Shown here one piece after another: positions 1 to 11,997 of a stretch of 64,000 nt of DNA. The DNA lies in NCBI GenBank assembly GCA_964019415.1, contig OZ025890.1:2745553-2809552 (forward strand), given 5' to 3'. The translations under genes were made by a program, and so were the position numbers. The stretch is from Ianthella basta. Taxonomy: Eukaryota; Porifera; Demospongiae; Verongiida; Ianthellidae. Numbering within the stretch: the first letter of the stretch is position 1; each line of letters starts with the position of its first letter. The notes beneath the pieces were generated by a model. That model did not search any database, was not told the DNA's origin, and was given only the letters and a program-made list of their open reading frames with translations.

Positions 1-1732
1 ATGGACCGGTGCTTATAACTAAAACACATGGCAATTAGTCTACAAATATGCAATGAGCACTCGTTATAATAAGGATTTGTGAGAAGTTGCTGCATGCTTC
101 AAAGACCACTGAACATGCCACTGGACTTTGGTGTACGTGCATATACAGTAAGCAACCACCTCATGCATCGGAAGCACACACCATCAATATCAGCATAGGC
201 ACCATCACCCTAGCTGCTTCGTTGTAGGAATGTCAACACATACAAGACCTTGCGTGTGATTACACACATACATTCACATGATTCATCACGTACACGTGTT
301 CACAGCAATGCATACAGGTCTGTATATACAAAAGGTCCAACAGTGTGTGCAATAAACTGAGTAGTAGTGTAATTGCTGTTTGTGGTCCATCTTGCATTTG
401 CTAGTGATTCAGGAATGGCGTCCAGTTGCCTTGTATGCTGGGACGGGTGGTATGCCACCACTTTTGGAGCTTGACTGCCTTTGCAGTAGAAGAGGTGATC
501 ATTATGGAGGCATGGCGAGCAACAGCTTCTGGCTTGAGGTTCTTGACACAAACAACCTTGCTGCTTCCATCCACTACAAACAGTTGGTATGGGAGAAGGT
601 AGCTGCAGCTACTGTGGAACATGCCTATTACAGCCACCCGTGGGCCAGTTCTAACTGACCTTTATAGAGAGGTGGCTATTCTATGCTTTAGTGCTATTTG
701 GGGCCAGGGAGACTGGCTGTTTTAGAGAGGTGGCTGCCTTAACTCAGTGACCAGGCTTAGACTGGTTCCACTGTAGCAAGACCTAAAACATGAGCGCATA
801 TTGTGCATGTGTGTGTGTTGGAGCTGAGACACAAGCACTCTCTTACAGTATTCTCCTACTAGTCTTGGGTGCCGCCAGGGTCGATGTCTGACATACACTG
901 CCACCTGGGGGTGTCGCTCTGCCAATGTGACAACCTGACTGTCAATGAAATCCCTAAACATAAGCACGAACACAATGATCTTTTCATATGTACACACTCA
1001 GCGATGGCATTGGCCTAAGCAGCTATGTAGCACTATTAGATAATATGCAATACATGCACACCTACTGCAGCTTATATTATACAGTTTCACCACCTTCAAA
1101 CAATGCAAGTTACAATACACGTATATGTGCATGCAGTATATGTGCCAGTGGTACTAACCACCACAAGTGCAAGTAGAGTATTTACGACGGTCGATGGAAG
1201 GAATACCGCCCACTCCTCCGACCTTCAGCAAGTTGTGTTGGTGTTTTACCATCAAACAGTATAGACACTCTACTTACACTTGTGGTGGTCTCTTCCTAGC
1301 ACCATTGGGGCATATAGTGCATGCACGTATTGCAACATGGCTTGCACTATGTGGTTGTGATGGTGGTGAGCAGTTAAAGAATCAAAGTCATCCTCCCTGT
1401 GTCTACCAGTAGCCCCTGTTACCCGCATACTTGCCTCATTCCCTTGCTGCTACCACCAAGCCTGCAATAATTTATAGTCAGTCGCTTTAGTTGGCAAACA
1501 TAGCGTGTTATTCCGTTTGTCCCCATCTGCGCCATTTTGTAGGGTGTGTTTCCAACTCCGGATGTGGGGTTTAGACTTCGACACAGAAACGTGACGTGTG
1601 ACGAAATTGCGTACTGAACCTAGGAAAAGCTGTGGCACATCCCAGCAGGCAAGTATCTGTACTTGTTTTGACGCGCTCCTTTGGACTAGATAGTCTTCTT
1701 GCTGCGTGGCTGCGCCAGAAGTAGATCGCAGG
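1..1732. other. Intergenic region upstream of ERK5-like gene
   Basis: I see no convincing gene here. Open frames on both strands are short, overlap one another and lack domain-like sequence. The stretch holds one copy of a dispersed inverted-repeat element (610-775). The last roughly 200 bases before 1733 are richer in CpG and probably contain the promoter and 5' leader of the kinase gene, but I see no TATA box. Confidence 0.5.
610..775. repeat. MITE-like dispersed repeat, CAGTGGAACC family, copy 1
   Basis: A 166-bp element starts TACTGTGGAAC and ends GGTTCCACTGTA, so its ends are short inverted repeats flanked by TA. Inside are motifs shared with copies at 21415, 38656, 39340, 48440 and 53863: GGTGGCTG blocks, TGGGGCCAGGGAG, and AACTGACCTTTATAGAGAGG. 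TA-flanked CAGTGGAACC-type ends resemble non-autonomous pogo/Tigger-like (Tc1/mariner superfamily) elements; that placement is inference. Confidence 0.7.
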
Positions 1733-4700
1733 ATGTCGGACAAGCGCGTGTACACGATGAAGCATCGCAACCTGACCATCCAGTTCGAGGTGGACGCGCG
1801 GTATATGCCTCTCGAGTGTTTGGGGGTGGGTGCGTACGGGGTGGTGTGCGCGGCGAAGGACACGCGGAACGGACACAAGGTAGCCATCAAGAAGATCCCG
1901 CGGACTTTTGACATCATCACTTGTGCGAAGAGGACCCTGCGGGAATTGAAGATCCTACGCCACTTCAACCACGACAACATCATATCCGTTCGTGAGGTGA
2001 TGCGTCCCCCCGATGACCCTGCAGCTTTCAACGACGTCTACCTTGTACTGGACCTCATGGAGACGGACCTGCATCACATTATTCACTCCAATCAGCCCCT
2101 CAGCGACCACCATGCATGCTATTTCGTGTACCAGATACTGAGGGGTCTCAAGTACATTCACTCAGCCAACATCCTTCACAGGGACCTCAAACCTAGCAAC
2201 CTCCTGGTCAATTCCGACTGCCAGTTGAAAATTGGAGATTTTGGAATGGCACGTGGTCTCAGTGCCACGCCTGAGGAGCACTGCGGGTTTATGACGGAGT
2301 ACGTTGCTACACGATGGTACAGAGCGCCAGAGCTGATGATGTCTTACAACGAGTACACGTACTCCATTGATGTGTGGTCTGTGGGGTGCATCCTCGCCGA
2401 GCTACTTGGCCGCAGGCAGCTCTTCCCTGGCAAGAACTACCTGAATCAACTTAATCTCATCCTCTCTGTTGTTGGTACCCCACCCGAGTCTTTTACCAAC
2501 AACGTTGGTTCAGCGAGGGTCAAGTCCTACCTGGAGCAGCTCCCACAGCGTGAGCGGGTCAAAATGAACGTGCTCTTCCCAGGTGCCAACAAGGATGCGC
2601 TGGACCTGCTCGATCGCATGTTGAAGCTTAACCCTTCCAGCCGCCTTGACGTGGAAGGTGCCCTTGCACACCCTTACTTTGCAAGCCACCATGACCTTGA
2701 TGATGAGCCAGAGTCACTAGAAAAGTTCAATTTTGACTTTGAGAAGACTCTCACCACCAAAGAAGAGCTCAAGGATGCGCTAATCGCTGAGGTCATGAGT
2801 TACCACAAGGACAAGAAGCCCATTCCGACCCGGACAGACGTGGCCAGCCTGTTGCAGAAGAAGATCAGGAATAAGGGTAGCAAGGATCGAGCAAGTGGAG
2901 AAGGTGGGACAGAAAAGAAGGGCTCTGGAGACCAAGGTATGTGCAAAAATGCTTCTGCTATATGGATTGACGAATGACTTGTGTAGGCGAGTACTGAGTA
3001 TTTTAAGACTTCTGAGTGGCTAGGTAACAGCACCTGTCACCAATTCGATAGGCTAGAGTAGTTTCCAGAGAAAGTGTGCAAGTACTGAGTATGCTATGTT
3101 TTTCAGCAGTACTAACACCACATGGGACAGTGTATGTACAAATGAGGCACATCTGTTACTAATATCTGGGTCGATGTAGAGCATTTTTGGGTGAGCCTCG
3201 GTGTGAGCATATGTGTGGCCTCAATGTATGCATGCAACAGGAAATGGCTGCATGTTCAATAATGGCAAACGCATGAGTAGTTTACATGTGTGACATGGAG
3301 CCATGTTCACAGTGTGGTTTATGATATGTAACGAAGTCACTGGTGACTATGCAACACTCAATAGCTTTCCTGACAATAGCATTTTCAATCTCCTCCGCGA
3401 CATGTCAAAGTGTTGGAAGCACACATCCAGCAGTCCTCATCAGCTAGTGTGTGTAGCATGCACAAGCAGTGTCCCCAATGTGTAGAATTACAGACCACAG
3501 GCATAGCAGTGATGCCTAGAAACCCAGAAGTGTGGGGCTCGTTCAGGCTCACCCCAATTAGAGCCATTAGCGGTGCAGTAGTGGCTGTAGTGTTCAGATA
3601 CTGTAAGTGTGGTTTGTGTTCATGTTGTGCTCTATCAAGTCGGCGTAGCTGGAGATTCATGCTAGCAATTGTTCCCCTCCTAGCACCCTGCAGCTCCACA
3701 AAGCGAAGGCCTGAGGAGGGGCACACTGATGCGCCCAAGAAGAAGAAAGGAGCCACTATGGCTGCTTGTGTCAAGGAAGAGCCAGGCGTGGGCTCGAAGA
3801 AGTCAGTATGTGTTACAGAGAAGACATCACTGCTGCCTCCATCGCCAGCTGTTGGGAAGGGAGACCTACATGGCCCTGCCATACCAGAAATGAAGCAGTC
3901 ACAGGACCAGCAACGTAGGATTGTTGAGCAGCAGCAGATCATCAATGAGCAACACCGCCAGCTCTTATACTTCAGGGAACAACAGGTACAGATGCAGCGA
4001 GCATTTGACCAGGAGCTCATGAGTTTGAGGAACATCATTGATCAGCAGGGCCAACAGCTACGCCATATGCAGCAAACAAATCTAGCCACTGCGTCCAGTA
4101 ACCATAGCAGTGAAACCTCCTTCTCCTCTGCCTCATCTGAGGGTACCCCCAGGCTACGCCCTGCTCTGCCTCATTACACGCAAATCGCTCAATCGTCAAT
4201 GATGTCACCTGCAAATTCTGAAGTTCTTTCACCCTTTCCTCAAACTCCTCCCAGTGTGAGACAGAAAGTATTTTTCGGGGGCAGCCGGTCACCACTCCTG
4301 AAACCTGGCATGTTCCATTCACCAATGCGCTCTATGAGCTACCCTGAAGGCATCGCTGCCTCAGATTTCATCTCAGGAGACAGTCCTTCCTTTCCTCTTA
4401 CGAGCACACATTTTGCCGGCCCTGCTGTGCCACAGTCACAACAGCCGTGCTTCCATACACAGGGGGAGGAGGGGACAGAGGGGGAGGGGCCAGTGCAGAT
4501 TGAGAGCAGAATGGTGTCCCCACCTAAGGAGTTTGAGTTGCTGGCCCATGAGGCATTAAGGGGGTTTGAGGGATTTTCCTTACCATCGTTGGATATGGAG
4601 AAATCGCCACCTTTCATATCTGTGAGTGTCAGCAGTGGTTCTAGAGGCGGCTACGGTGTGGGCCACAATGAGGAGGTCACACAAGAAGCCACTGTTAGCT

Positions 4701-7700
4701 CAAGGTGGGTTCACAAACAACTTAAGGGTTAAGCATGTACATAGGTGGGTACGTATGTAGTTGTGTGTGTGTGCGTGAGTGCGGGCATGTGTATTTACGT
4801 ACACGTGTGTAGGCATGTGTATTTACACATGTGTGCGAGTGTGTGTGTGCATAACGCTTGTATTTTCTCACCATCATGTGCATACCTTGAATGTGTGGTA
4901 CGTGCATGTGGTCAAATTATGGTTGTATGTCAGGAGTACTGTTTCAAATGGTCTCTTACATGTACATATGTACTATGTTGAACGCAGAGCTGGTATAAAC
5001 ACTCTGTAGAGCTCTCTAGAGCAGGTACTGTACAGCAATAGTACCCTGCAGCGAAATACTGTGTACCTGTTGAGGTTCTTACTGTCTTTGCACTGTAAAA
5101 ATTAGTTGCCTGCTGGTAAAATGGCTCCACTATCCCTGTACATATATAGACATGCTGGCAACAAAGCATGCTTTGATTACAGGTGTTCTTGATAAACCTT
5201 GAGGTCAAACCATCTCACCAGCCTGGTTTACTTTGCTACTGACCGCTCAACATCAAACCCATTTCCATCTTATCAAGGGTGTTGTGACCTATTGCTACAT
5301 CGCTGAACCAATGAGTATCTTTAACTAATGAGTCCTTTGGTCTTAGCAGTTGAAGATAAATTGAATCTCCTGGCCAGTTCACAAGGCATCATCTGTCGTA
5401 CTCTTTGAACACTCCAACAATGTATCTGTGTGGATTACCATAATCATCTGAAAGTTTTGAAGTTTTGGAACTTTTCAATTCTCACCTGAATGAAATATGC
5501 TCTGATTCGCTCGTGTCTTGCAGAAATTAGAGCCTCTTGCAAAATTGGAAGCGTTCTTTGCCACTATTTTCTGGATACCTCTGTGAGAAAATGGCCTCCA
5601 CTAGCTCTTTCTTTGTCACAGTGGCATGCATTATTCGTGGGTGTTATGTCTATGAGGAGGCCTGGAGACCTAATATTGGAGAGGATTTCATGTGCTTCTC
5701 AGAGGATGATAACGTCCATGACAGGAAGACCGTGCTGTGACCTGCACCAAAGTACATATTTGTTGCTAACTACAGAGTTAATTGCTGTGTGCAGAACAGT
5801 TACAGGAAGAAATTCATAAGCGTAAACACACCTAGGCTGTTGGAAGGGGGCCACGTCCGAAGACAGGCACGATGGAAGAAGGCTATGTCCGAAGACCTCT
5901 TGGCGACGCGTCGACAAAACACAACCAGCGTTGTTACTGTCTGTAGACCTTTGAAACAACGTACAGTAGGGCTGGAAAGAAAGTGGTGCCACCAGGAATC
6001 GAACCCAGGACATCTGGCTTTAGCTCCCAGTGCTCTAGCCACTGAGCTATGACGCCCCGCTGACAACCACACTCGCTCTCCAACCCTTAAAGACCATGCT
6101 TGAAGGAATTGTTGTCGAATTTCTTCCTGTAACTACATATTTGTTGTTGGCCATAGCTTTTTTCCAGAGGCAAATTAATGATGAGGCAACTGGTAGAAGG
6201 CATCACACAAAAGCAGCATGTGGAGGAATGGCGATTCCTTACCATTTTGACTGTGTCAGGCAAGACGAAGCTGGTGAAAAGGCAAAGAGCATATTTTGGG
6301 TCAAGCAACACTGCATTTGTTAGGACAAACGCTTCTCTTGATACCAACTTTAATGAACAAATTGAAATTTCCAATTTGTTCAAGGCACTTTCATTGAAGT
6401 TGGTATGAAGAGAAGCGTTACGTATCTGTGTTTGTAATCTTATTTAAACTGGGGAAATCTTTAGCCCATAGACTACTTTTCAAGGTACCCAGAAAAGAAT
6501 GTACTATGATAGGGGTGATAGACAGGGGAGCACGATGCAAGTAAAAGATGACAGACAATTGAACAAGTAATTAAATTGATGACACAAGATTAAGTGAGGT
6601 GAATGTATGACTAATACAATAAATTGACTGTGCATTTGTCCGAACATGCAAGAGCCAACTGAGAAGCTCCCTCTCCAACACTGTGTTGTCTTTAAACATG
6701 ATTGCATGCAGCTTCTTTTTTATGACTGCTGTAAAGGCCCTAAAAGACACTAGCCAAAGGGGATCAGATATCAGACGTTTCGGCAGCGCTACGGCTGCCT
6801 TCATCAGTGATTACAATGACACTTACAAGCATGAAGGCAGCCGTAGCGCTGCCAAAATGTCTGATATCTGATCCCCTTTGGCTAGTGTCTTTTAGAAATA
6901 TCAGCACCTCTTTTTTATGACTGTTATCTCCAGCACAATCTACGTATGGTTACAGTAGCTGTTCGTAGTACCTCTTTATACTATTTGGACTCAGTGATGA
7001 CCTAAAACATTTACTGTGTGTTAACGTTAGCACAATCTTAATCATGCACATTCATCACCAGTGCTTTCTTCCTCCTCACAGCTAGTGTTATCTTCCCATT
7101 CGCTAGACTATATATTCAGCATTCGAGTCTGCAATAGGCTATCCTCTGAGTCTGACTCTGCGTGTTTCCATAGGGAAGAGCAGCTGTCAGTCCTTGGGCT
7201 GATCTGATTAAGCAATTTTGCAACCATCCGCCTTATTGGATAAACCACAGACTTGAACAGGCTTACACCTCTGTAGAATCACTGGCAACTTCGGTGCTGA
7301 TCCTGATACTCCTGCGAGTCACTCATGGTTGGCTTTTGTTGGCCCAACAAATGTAATATGCAGTATTTGGTAGATAGCAATCACCATTTTGCCCTCTACC
7401 CCACTGGACAGTTTGCCACACCACCTTCCGTGCTTTTGTCAAAGTGGTGGCCGGAAGTGGGCTGGGTACGAGACTAGTTCCACGAAATCTTGATTGAAAG
7501 GCAATGAATCACTGGTGTCTGTTCATTTGCAATCATGATTTAAAGGCAAAAGAGGTTGCGAATAGCTTGGCTTCCGAAATTGATGTAGACCACATAAAGG
7601 GGGCAGAAAATTGGACTGGATGTTTGGAAGCAACTGAACTGCATCAAAATTCGGCTCAGTCTGCAGAAAAGAGCTGAATTGAATCTAGATTGCTAGAATA

Positions 7701-8497
7701 AAGTCATAAAATTCATCAAAGAGCTGAGTTGGGCAACATAGGGTCCATGGTGATACAGACCTTTTTGAATCGCTTGTTCACATCGTGTTCTGGTATCTGC
7801 CAAGCACTCGCACGATATTATCTAGTTTCATACACATACTTACAGTATAATTGCACAATCTAGTGTTGACATAGATTGCGAGCTAGAGATTTTATACAGC
7901 AATACAGCTCATGTTTATGTATAATACCATGATTTCGACTCCGGTACCCCCAGTGCCCAGTGTGGACAACCAACCAAAAAGGTCTGTACTATTAATAGAG
8001 TTTGATAAGGAAAGGTGCACAGGAACAGGAAATGGCACCCTCAGACTGATAATGTGGTAGAGGCTCATGCTACGTTGTCTAGCAGGTTTATGAGGCGTTG
8101 ATGAGCATTCACGTAGCTAAAAAGGATGGTTCAAGTAAAACATTTCAACCACGAGGGTCCTCCGTTTTGTAACTGATGAAGACCCTCGTGGTCGAAACGT
8201 TTAACTTGAACCATCCTTTTTAGCTACGTGAATGCTCATCAACGCCTCATAAACCCTCAGACTCTTGCCCATTGGATGGGCAGCATCATGATACAAGATA
8301 GTTGTACAATGAAGTGAACTGTGTAGATTGCTAAACCTTCTAGTCCCATTGCGTGACCGATACTGAGCATTAATACATAACTATTACTGCATCCCTGCTC
8401 AGTTTAATGATGAATATATCTTCCTGTGTCAGTGACTGCTTGCCTCACATGCTGTGTGCAAATTGTAGTTTACAACAATTATTTGCAGTTGCACTGA

Positions 8498-8536
<39 letters not shown>

Positions 8537-8737
8537 GTGATGTACTTTGCTTCACTCCTTGTATGCAGCAAGGACCTGTGTCTGCCCTGCCCTGAAATGG
8601 AGCCACCCCTCTCCGCCTCCCTGCTCAAGGAATGGGGGAACGACATTGACCTGAAATTGAGCTCTGAGGAAATGGAAGCACTTCAAAAGGAATTGGAGTT
8701 GGGCTCTGCAGATGTCTTCAGAGACCTTAACATTTAG
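1733..8737 (+). CDS. MAPK7: ERK5/MAPK7-like mitogen-activated protein kinase
   Basis: Exons 1733-2936, 3684-4704 and 8569-8737 join in frame to 797 aa (human ERK5 is about 816). The start is the ATG at 1733; the frame is open further upstream but without an ATG. The kinase domain shows a Gly-rich loop (LGVGAYGVV, about residue 30), VAIKK Lys53, HRDLKPSNLL (about 149), DFG (169) and the activation motif TEY (188-190). After it come a basic bipartite NLS-like segment (KRRPEE...PKKKKG), a Gln-rich coiled coil and a Pro/Ser-rich tail. The last exon ends with a LLKEW...LSSEEMEALQKELEL segment like the conserved C-terminal transactivation region of ERK5, which separates it from ERK1/2. In the family, MEK5 phosphorylates TEY and the tail then acts in the nucleus on MEF2-type targets. 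The acceptor at 3684 (cccctcctag) is the one that keeps the frame. A polyadenylation signal AATAAA lies at 8957. Confidence 0.95.
5753..6146 (-). repeat. tRNA-derived SINE-like element
   Basis: On the minus strand, 6056-5985 reads like a tRNA: an A-box region (TAGCTCAGTGGCTAGAGC) and a B-box (GGTTCGATTCC) at tRNA spacing. Acceptor and T stems do not pair properly, so it is not a working tRNA gene. An 18-bp inverted repeat flanks it (5798-5815 and 6117-6134), and outside that a 13-bp direct repeat TACATATTTGTTG (5753-5765 and 6134-6146) looks like a target-site duplication. I read it as an inserted tRNA-related short element of about 370 bp. The combination of inverted arms and a long direct repeat is unusual for a classical SINE. 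Confidence 0.6.
6328..6419. repeat. Foldback (long hairpin) repeat
   Basis: Arms 6328-6364 and 6372-6419 are inverted copies (AACGCTTCTCTT outermost, then ATACCAACTT, then AACAAATTG against CAATTTGTT), with one arm about 10 bases longer. It would form a near-continuous hairpin with a very short loop. No coding content. Confidence 0.8.
6740..6895 (-). repeat. Foldback element FB1 with hammerhead-like core
   Basis: Two 65-bp arms (6740-6804 and 6831-6895) are almost perfect inverted copies around a 26-base loop. On the minus strand one arm reads CTGATGA, then a 6-bp self-pairing segment (GGCAGC/GCTGCC), then GAAACGT, spanning 6807-6775. This is the C-core and GAAA box of a hammerhead ribozyme, with one extra A after CTGATGA. 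The opposite arm has CAAAATGT in place of CGAAACGT, as expected from decay of methylated CpG. Confidence 0.75.
8086..8254 (+). repeat. Foldback element FB2 with hammerhead-like core
   Basis: Arms at about 8086-8150 and 8188-8254 are inverted copies. On the plus strand the right part reads CTGATGA (8173-8179), a GACC/GGTC helix with a 5-base loop, then GAAACGT (8194-8200). Its arms differ in sequence from FB1 but the boxes and their order are the same, so FB1 and FB2 look like members of one element type. CpG positions in the left arm have again decayed. Confidence 0.75.
8497..8535. repeat. (GAT)n microsatellite beside a splice acceptor
   Basis: About 13 GAT units end some 33 bases upstream of the ERK5-like exon 3 acceptor. 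Confidence 0.95.
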
Positions 8738-10429
8738 TTACAGGGTCAACGCAGACATGCATGCACCAGTGCTGTTCCCATTGCCATACATGCATCTCAT
8801 TGCAGTGCAGTGTGATGCTCGCACCTTTGCATTTCAGCATATTTAACATATTTCATCAGTTTAGTACTTTCTGTATAGTGGTTGTGTATACACAGTGTGT
8901 TGTGCACATACTCATCGATCAGCATGCATGCAAATGGTACTATTGTAGCACAGTAGAATAAAGAAAATGTATACATCTAATCATACCCCATGTGGGGTGT
9001 GTATACGCTGAATGTGTATACACATGTACCAGCGCTACCTTAGTAGCGCTTAGCAGCTCGCGCTGTAAACCTACACGTAGCTAATAGCAATGTACTGTTA
9101 ACTGATAGTAGCACTGCAGCTTGTGGCAGAGAAATGGCTAAGGCTAATAAGCAGTCGGCGACTTTTGCCCTGCATTTCCTTGCCAACTGCGAGGTAGATC
9201 GCGTGGGAGATGAGTGGGCGTTTACCACAACACCTACAATGGGGTTTTACCCTCCCCTCGCGGTTTGTGTGTCGCCCTTTTATTGTGGCTACGCGCAGAC
9301 AACGTGTGCGCGCACATCAAGTGTTTCGGTGGCGCGCTCAGTGCGAGAGGTTCCGACATTGACCACTGATACTTGTCTCTGTGGACTCCACTGTCTACCG
9401 TCAGCGCGCAGGGCGTCTCTTGTGGATTTCTCTGTAAGGTTAACGGTAGCATGTGGTGTTGCGTCTACGTAGCTGTGGTAGATGGTTTGTTGTTAGTGTA
9501 AATGGTTCGAGCCGCAGATAGCAACGTTGTGGCTCCACTATTCCTGTAGCTGTGTTCTTGGATGCTGGTCTTCTACGTACGCGGTAACACGTGTATGTTG
9601 TGTGTGTTCGAAGTCTTTGTTTGTATAGAGAGAGCCTAGCTCTCTACCAATCACTGGGCCTGGCCGGGACGGGGTCCGGCGGGGGAGGGATCTTTCCGAG
9701 TCTCTGGCTCGCGTGCTTATGCGCTAAGTACTTGCCACTTCTCCTCAATCGTCACTTTCGTAGATGTGCGTTTTCAGCGAGCTATCTCGGTGCGCCACTC
9801 TAGTGTGTGTTTCCACTCACCACTAAACTGCTGTGTAGTACAGGCATTGAGGAGTAAGGGGGTTGGGTAGGAGGGGGCGAGGCGAGACACACACAAGCAC
9901 CCATGATCACTTCCAGTGCTGCTGCCCTGCCCTCACTCCCCAAGAGGCTGCTACTGCCATGTCTACTGAGGTAGAAATATTGTGGTGTACGCCCCCACAC
10001 GAACTTGTGAGGTGATATTTACTGTTCTATTCGGAGCTGTCGTCTCAAATTTCATTCTATCCTGTTTGTACAGTGTTTGCAGCATGTTTGCACCTTCTAC
10101 GTGTGTACCATTGTGTGTGTGTGACTGCTCAGTTGGTTATGTACATATGTTGTGTGAATGGTGGTCTCTATAGAGTGTGCACTGTGCGTATGTGTGTGTG
10201 TCTGTGTGTGTGTCTGCATGTGTGTCTGACTGTGTGTGCAATTCTAAATGGTTATATTTGGTTGTAATGGAATGTAATTGCATCCACTCTCCATGGTGTA
10301 ATGGCTTCCAGTTCTACAGATGGTACTCCTCTGCCTAAGGCTAGTGTGTGTGTAGGTACAGGTGTGTACATGTTGAAGTTGATGGCACATGGCTGTCCCG
10401 TGTGGCTTTGTATTGTAGCTACATCTTGG

Positions 10430-10935
10430 GGTAATGGATTGTGCTTGTGTGAGGTGTGCTCATGGGAGGTGTGCTTGTGTGGTGTGCTTGTGTGAGGTGT
10501 GCTTGTGTGAGGTATGCTCATGTGAGGTGTGCTCATGTGAGGTGTGCTTGTGTGTGGTGTGCTTGTGTGAGGTGTGCTCATGTGAGGTGTGCTTGTGTGA
10601 GGTGTGCTCATGTGAGGTGTGCTAGTGTGAGGTGTGGTCATGTGAGGTGTGCTCATGTGAGGTGTGCTTGTGTGAAGTGTGCTCATGTGAGGTGTGCTCA
10701 TGTGAGGTGTGCTCGTGTGAAGTGTGCTCATGTGAGGTGTGCTTGTGTGTGGTGTGCTTGTGTGAGGTGTGCTCGTGTGAAGTGTGCTCATGTGAGGTGT
10801 GCTTGTGTGTGGTGTGCTTGTGTGAGGTGTGCTCATGTGAGGTGTGCTTGTGTGAGGTGTGCTTGTGTGAGGTGTGCTTGTGTGAGGTGTGCTCGTGTGA
10901 GGTGTGTTCATGTGAGGTGTGCTTGTGTGAACCTG
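10430..10935. repeat. 15-bp GT-rich minisatellite
   Basis: About 33 tandem copies of a 15-bp unit, GTGTGCTTGTGTGAG with variants (CTCATG or CTCGTG for CTTGTG). Because 15 is divisible by three, every frame stays open and yields Cys-Glu-Val or Ser-Thr-Pro repeat translations; these are not genes. Confidence 0.95.
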
Positions 10936-11871
10936 TTCTACTAATGCTGTGGATGAGTTCATTACTGTGATAGTCATCGCCTCATGTTGGTATGTGTAGT
11001 GCACACACATCAATGTACGTATGTGTGTGTACAGTACACTGACACATTCTATATACTGTACAGTAGAGTGGAGCGGTCACCGTCCTCACATGCTATGCAA
11101 CCTGATACCTGTGTGTGTACTAGTTGTCACTTGTACTGTGTATCTACGTACGTATGTCTGTTGCAGACTGTCTCAAGGTGGACACATCTCTGTGTGTGTG
11201 TGTGTGTGTGAAATGTCACCCTTGCCCCCCCCCCCCCCTGCCTGTTGTAGCTGTGAGGAATGTCTTGCAGGCTGTGTGGCTGACCACCGGATGACTGCAT
11301 TAATACTTGATAACACTGATAAGCCAATGCCTTCTCCCTTCCTTGGACATAGAGGGATTGCCGCCATGTGGTCCTCATTACCTGTCTTGCCCAAGTACAT
11401 GTTTCACGTGGTTGGGTACTTACAGTAGAGCTGCTGTCAGCGTGTGCCACATTTGGTTGAGTAGCTGCATGGGAAAGGATGTATGGGTACATATGTAGTA
11501 CGTATGAAGGTCAGGGCCTCACTCTTCTCTTGCTCAATTGGGTCTATCAAAGCATGCTGAAGGACCCTCTGAACTGGCTCTGTTGAGTACTGTCCCACCT
11601 GTGTTGTTACAGTATACAGTATAGGTAGAGGGCACCCCAAGCTTCTCAAGACACCCTCCATGTCTCAGGCCTCTCTTGCCACCTCAAATTTGTCTCCTTT
11701 GTGTGTTACTCAAGCCATTCACTGAGTGGCTTTGTTTTCAGGTTTCAGCCTCTCTTTCCCATTTTTGCTGGGTGTACAGTGTACTCACAGAGGCCACCAC
11801 AGTGGTAGTGGGCCTGATAGATACTCTTGCTTATACTTGTATGTACATATATGGGAGACATGCAGGGTGTG

Positions 11872-11934
11872 CGTGCGTGTGTGTGTGTGTGTGTGTGGGT
11901 GTGGGTGTGTGGGTGTGGGTGTGGGTGTGGGTGT

Positions 11935-11975
<41 letters not shown>

Positions 11976-11997
11976 GGTGTGTGTGTGTGTGTGTGCC
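11872..11997. repeat. GT/GGGT microsatellite
   Basis: Compound simple repeat of GT and GTGGGT units. Confidence 0.95.

Larger units (their letters stand above)
4705..8568. other. ERK5-like intron 2, repeat-filled
   Basis: A 3.9-kb intron bounded by gtgggt and tgtatgcag. It contains a GT-rich stretch (4745-4860), a tRNA-like repeat (about 5766-6133), a foldback (6328-6419), two related foldbacks with a hammerhead-like motif (6740-6895 and 8086-8254) and a GAT microsatellite close to the acceptor (8497-8535). The other open frames are short and lack domain signatures. Confidence 0.8.

Noticed and set aside
1706-1732. Upstream extension of ERK5 from position 1706
   Set aside because: That frame begins with GTG, not used as a normal start in animal nuclear genes; the first ATG is at 1733.
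5985-6056. Functional tRNA gene on the minus strand
   Set aside because: A and B boxes are present but acceptor and T stems do not pair and the flanks look like a mobile element.
10252-11013. Long open frames (Ser-Thr-Pro-His-Thr repeats on minus, Cys-Glu-Val repeats on plus)
   Set aside because: They are translations of a 15-bp minisatellite in all frames; no start context, signal or flanking coding sequence.
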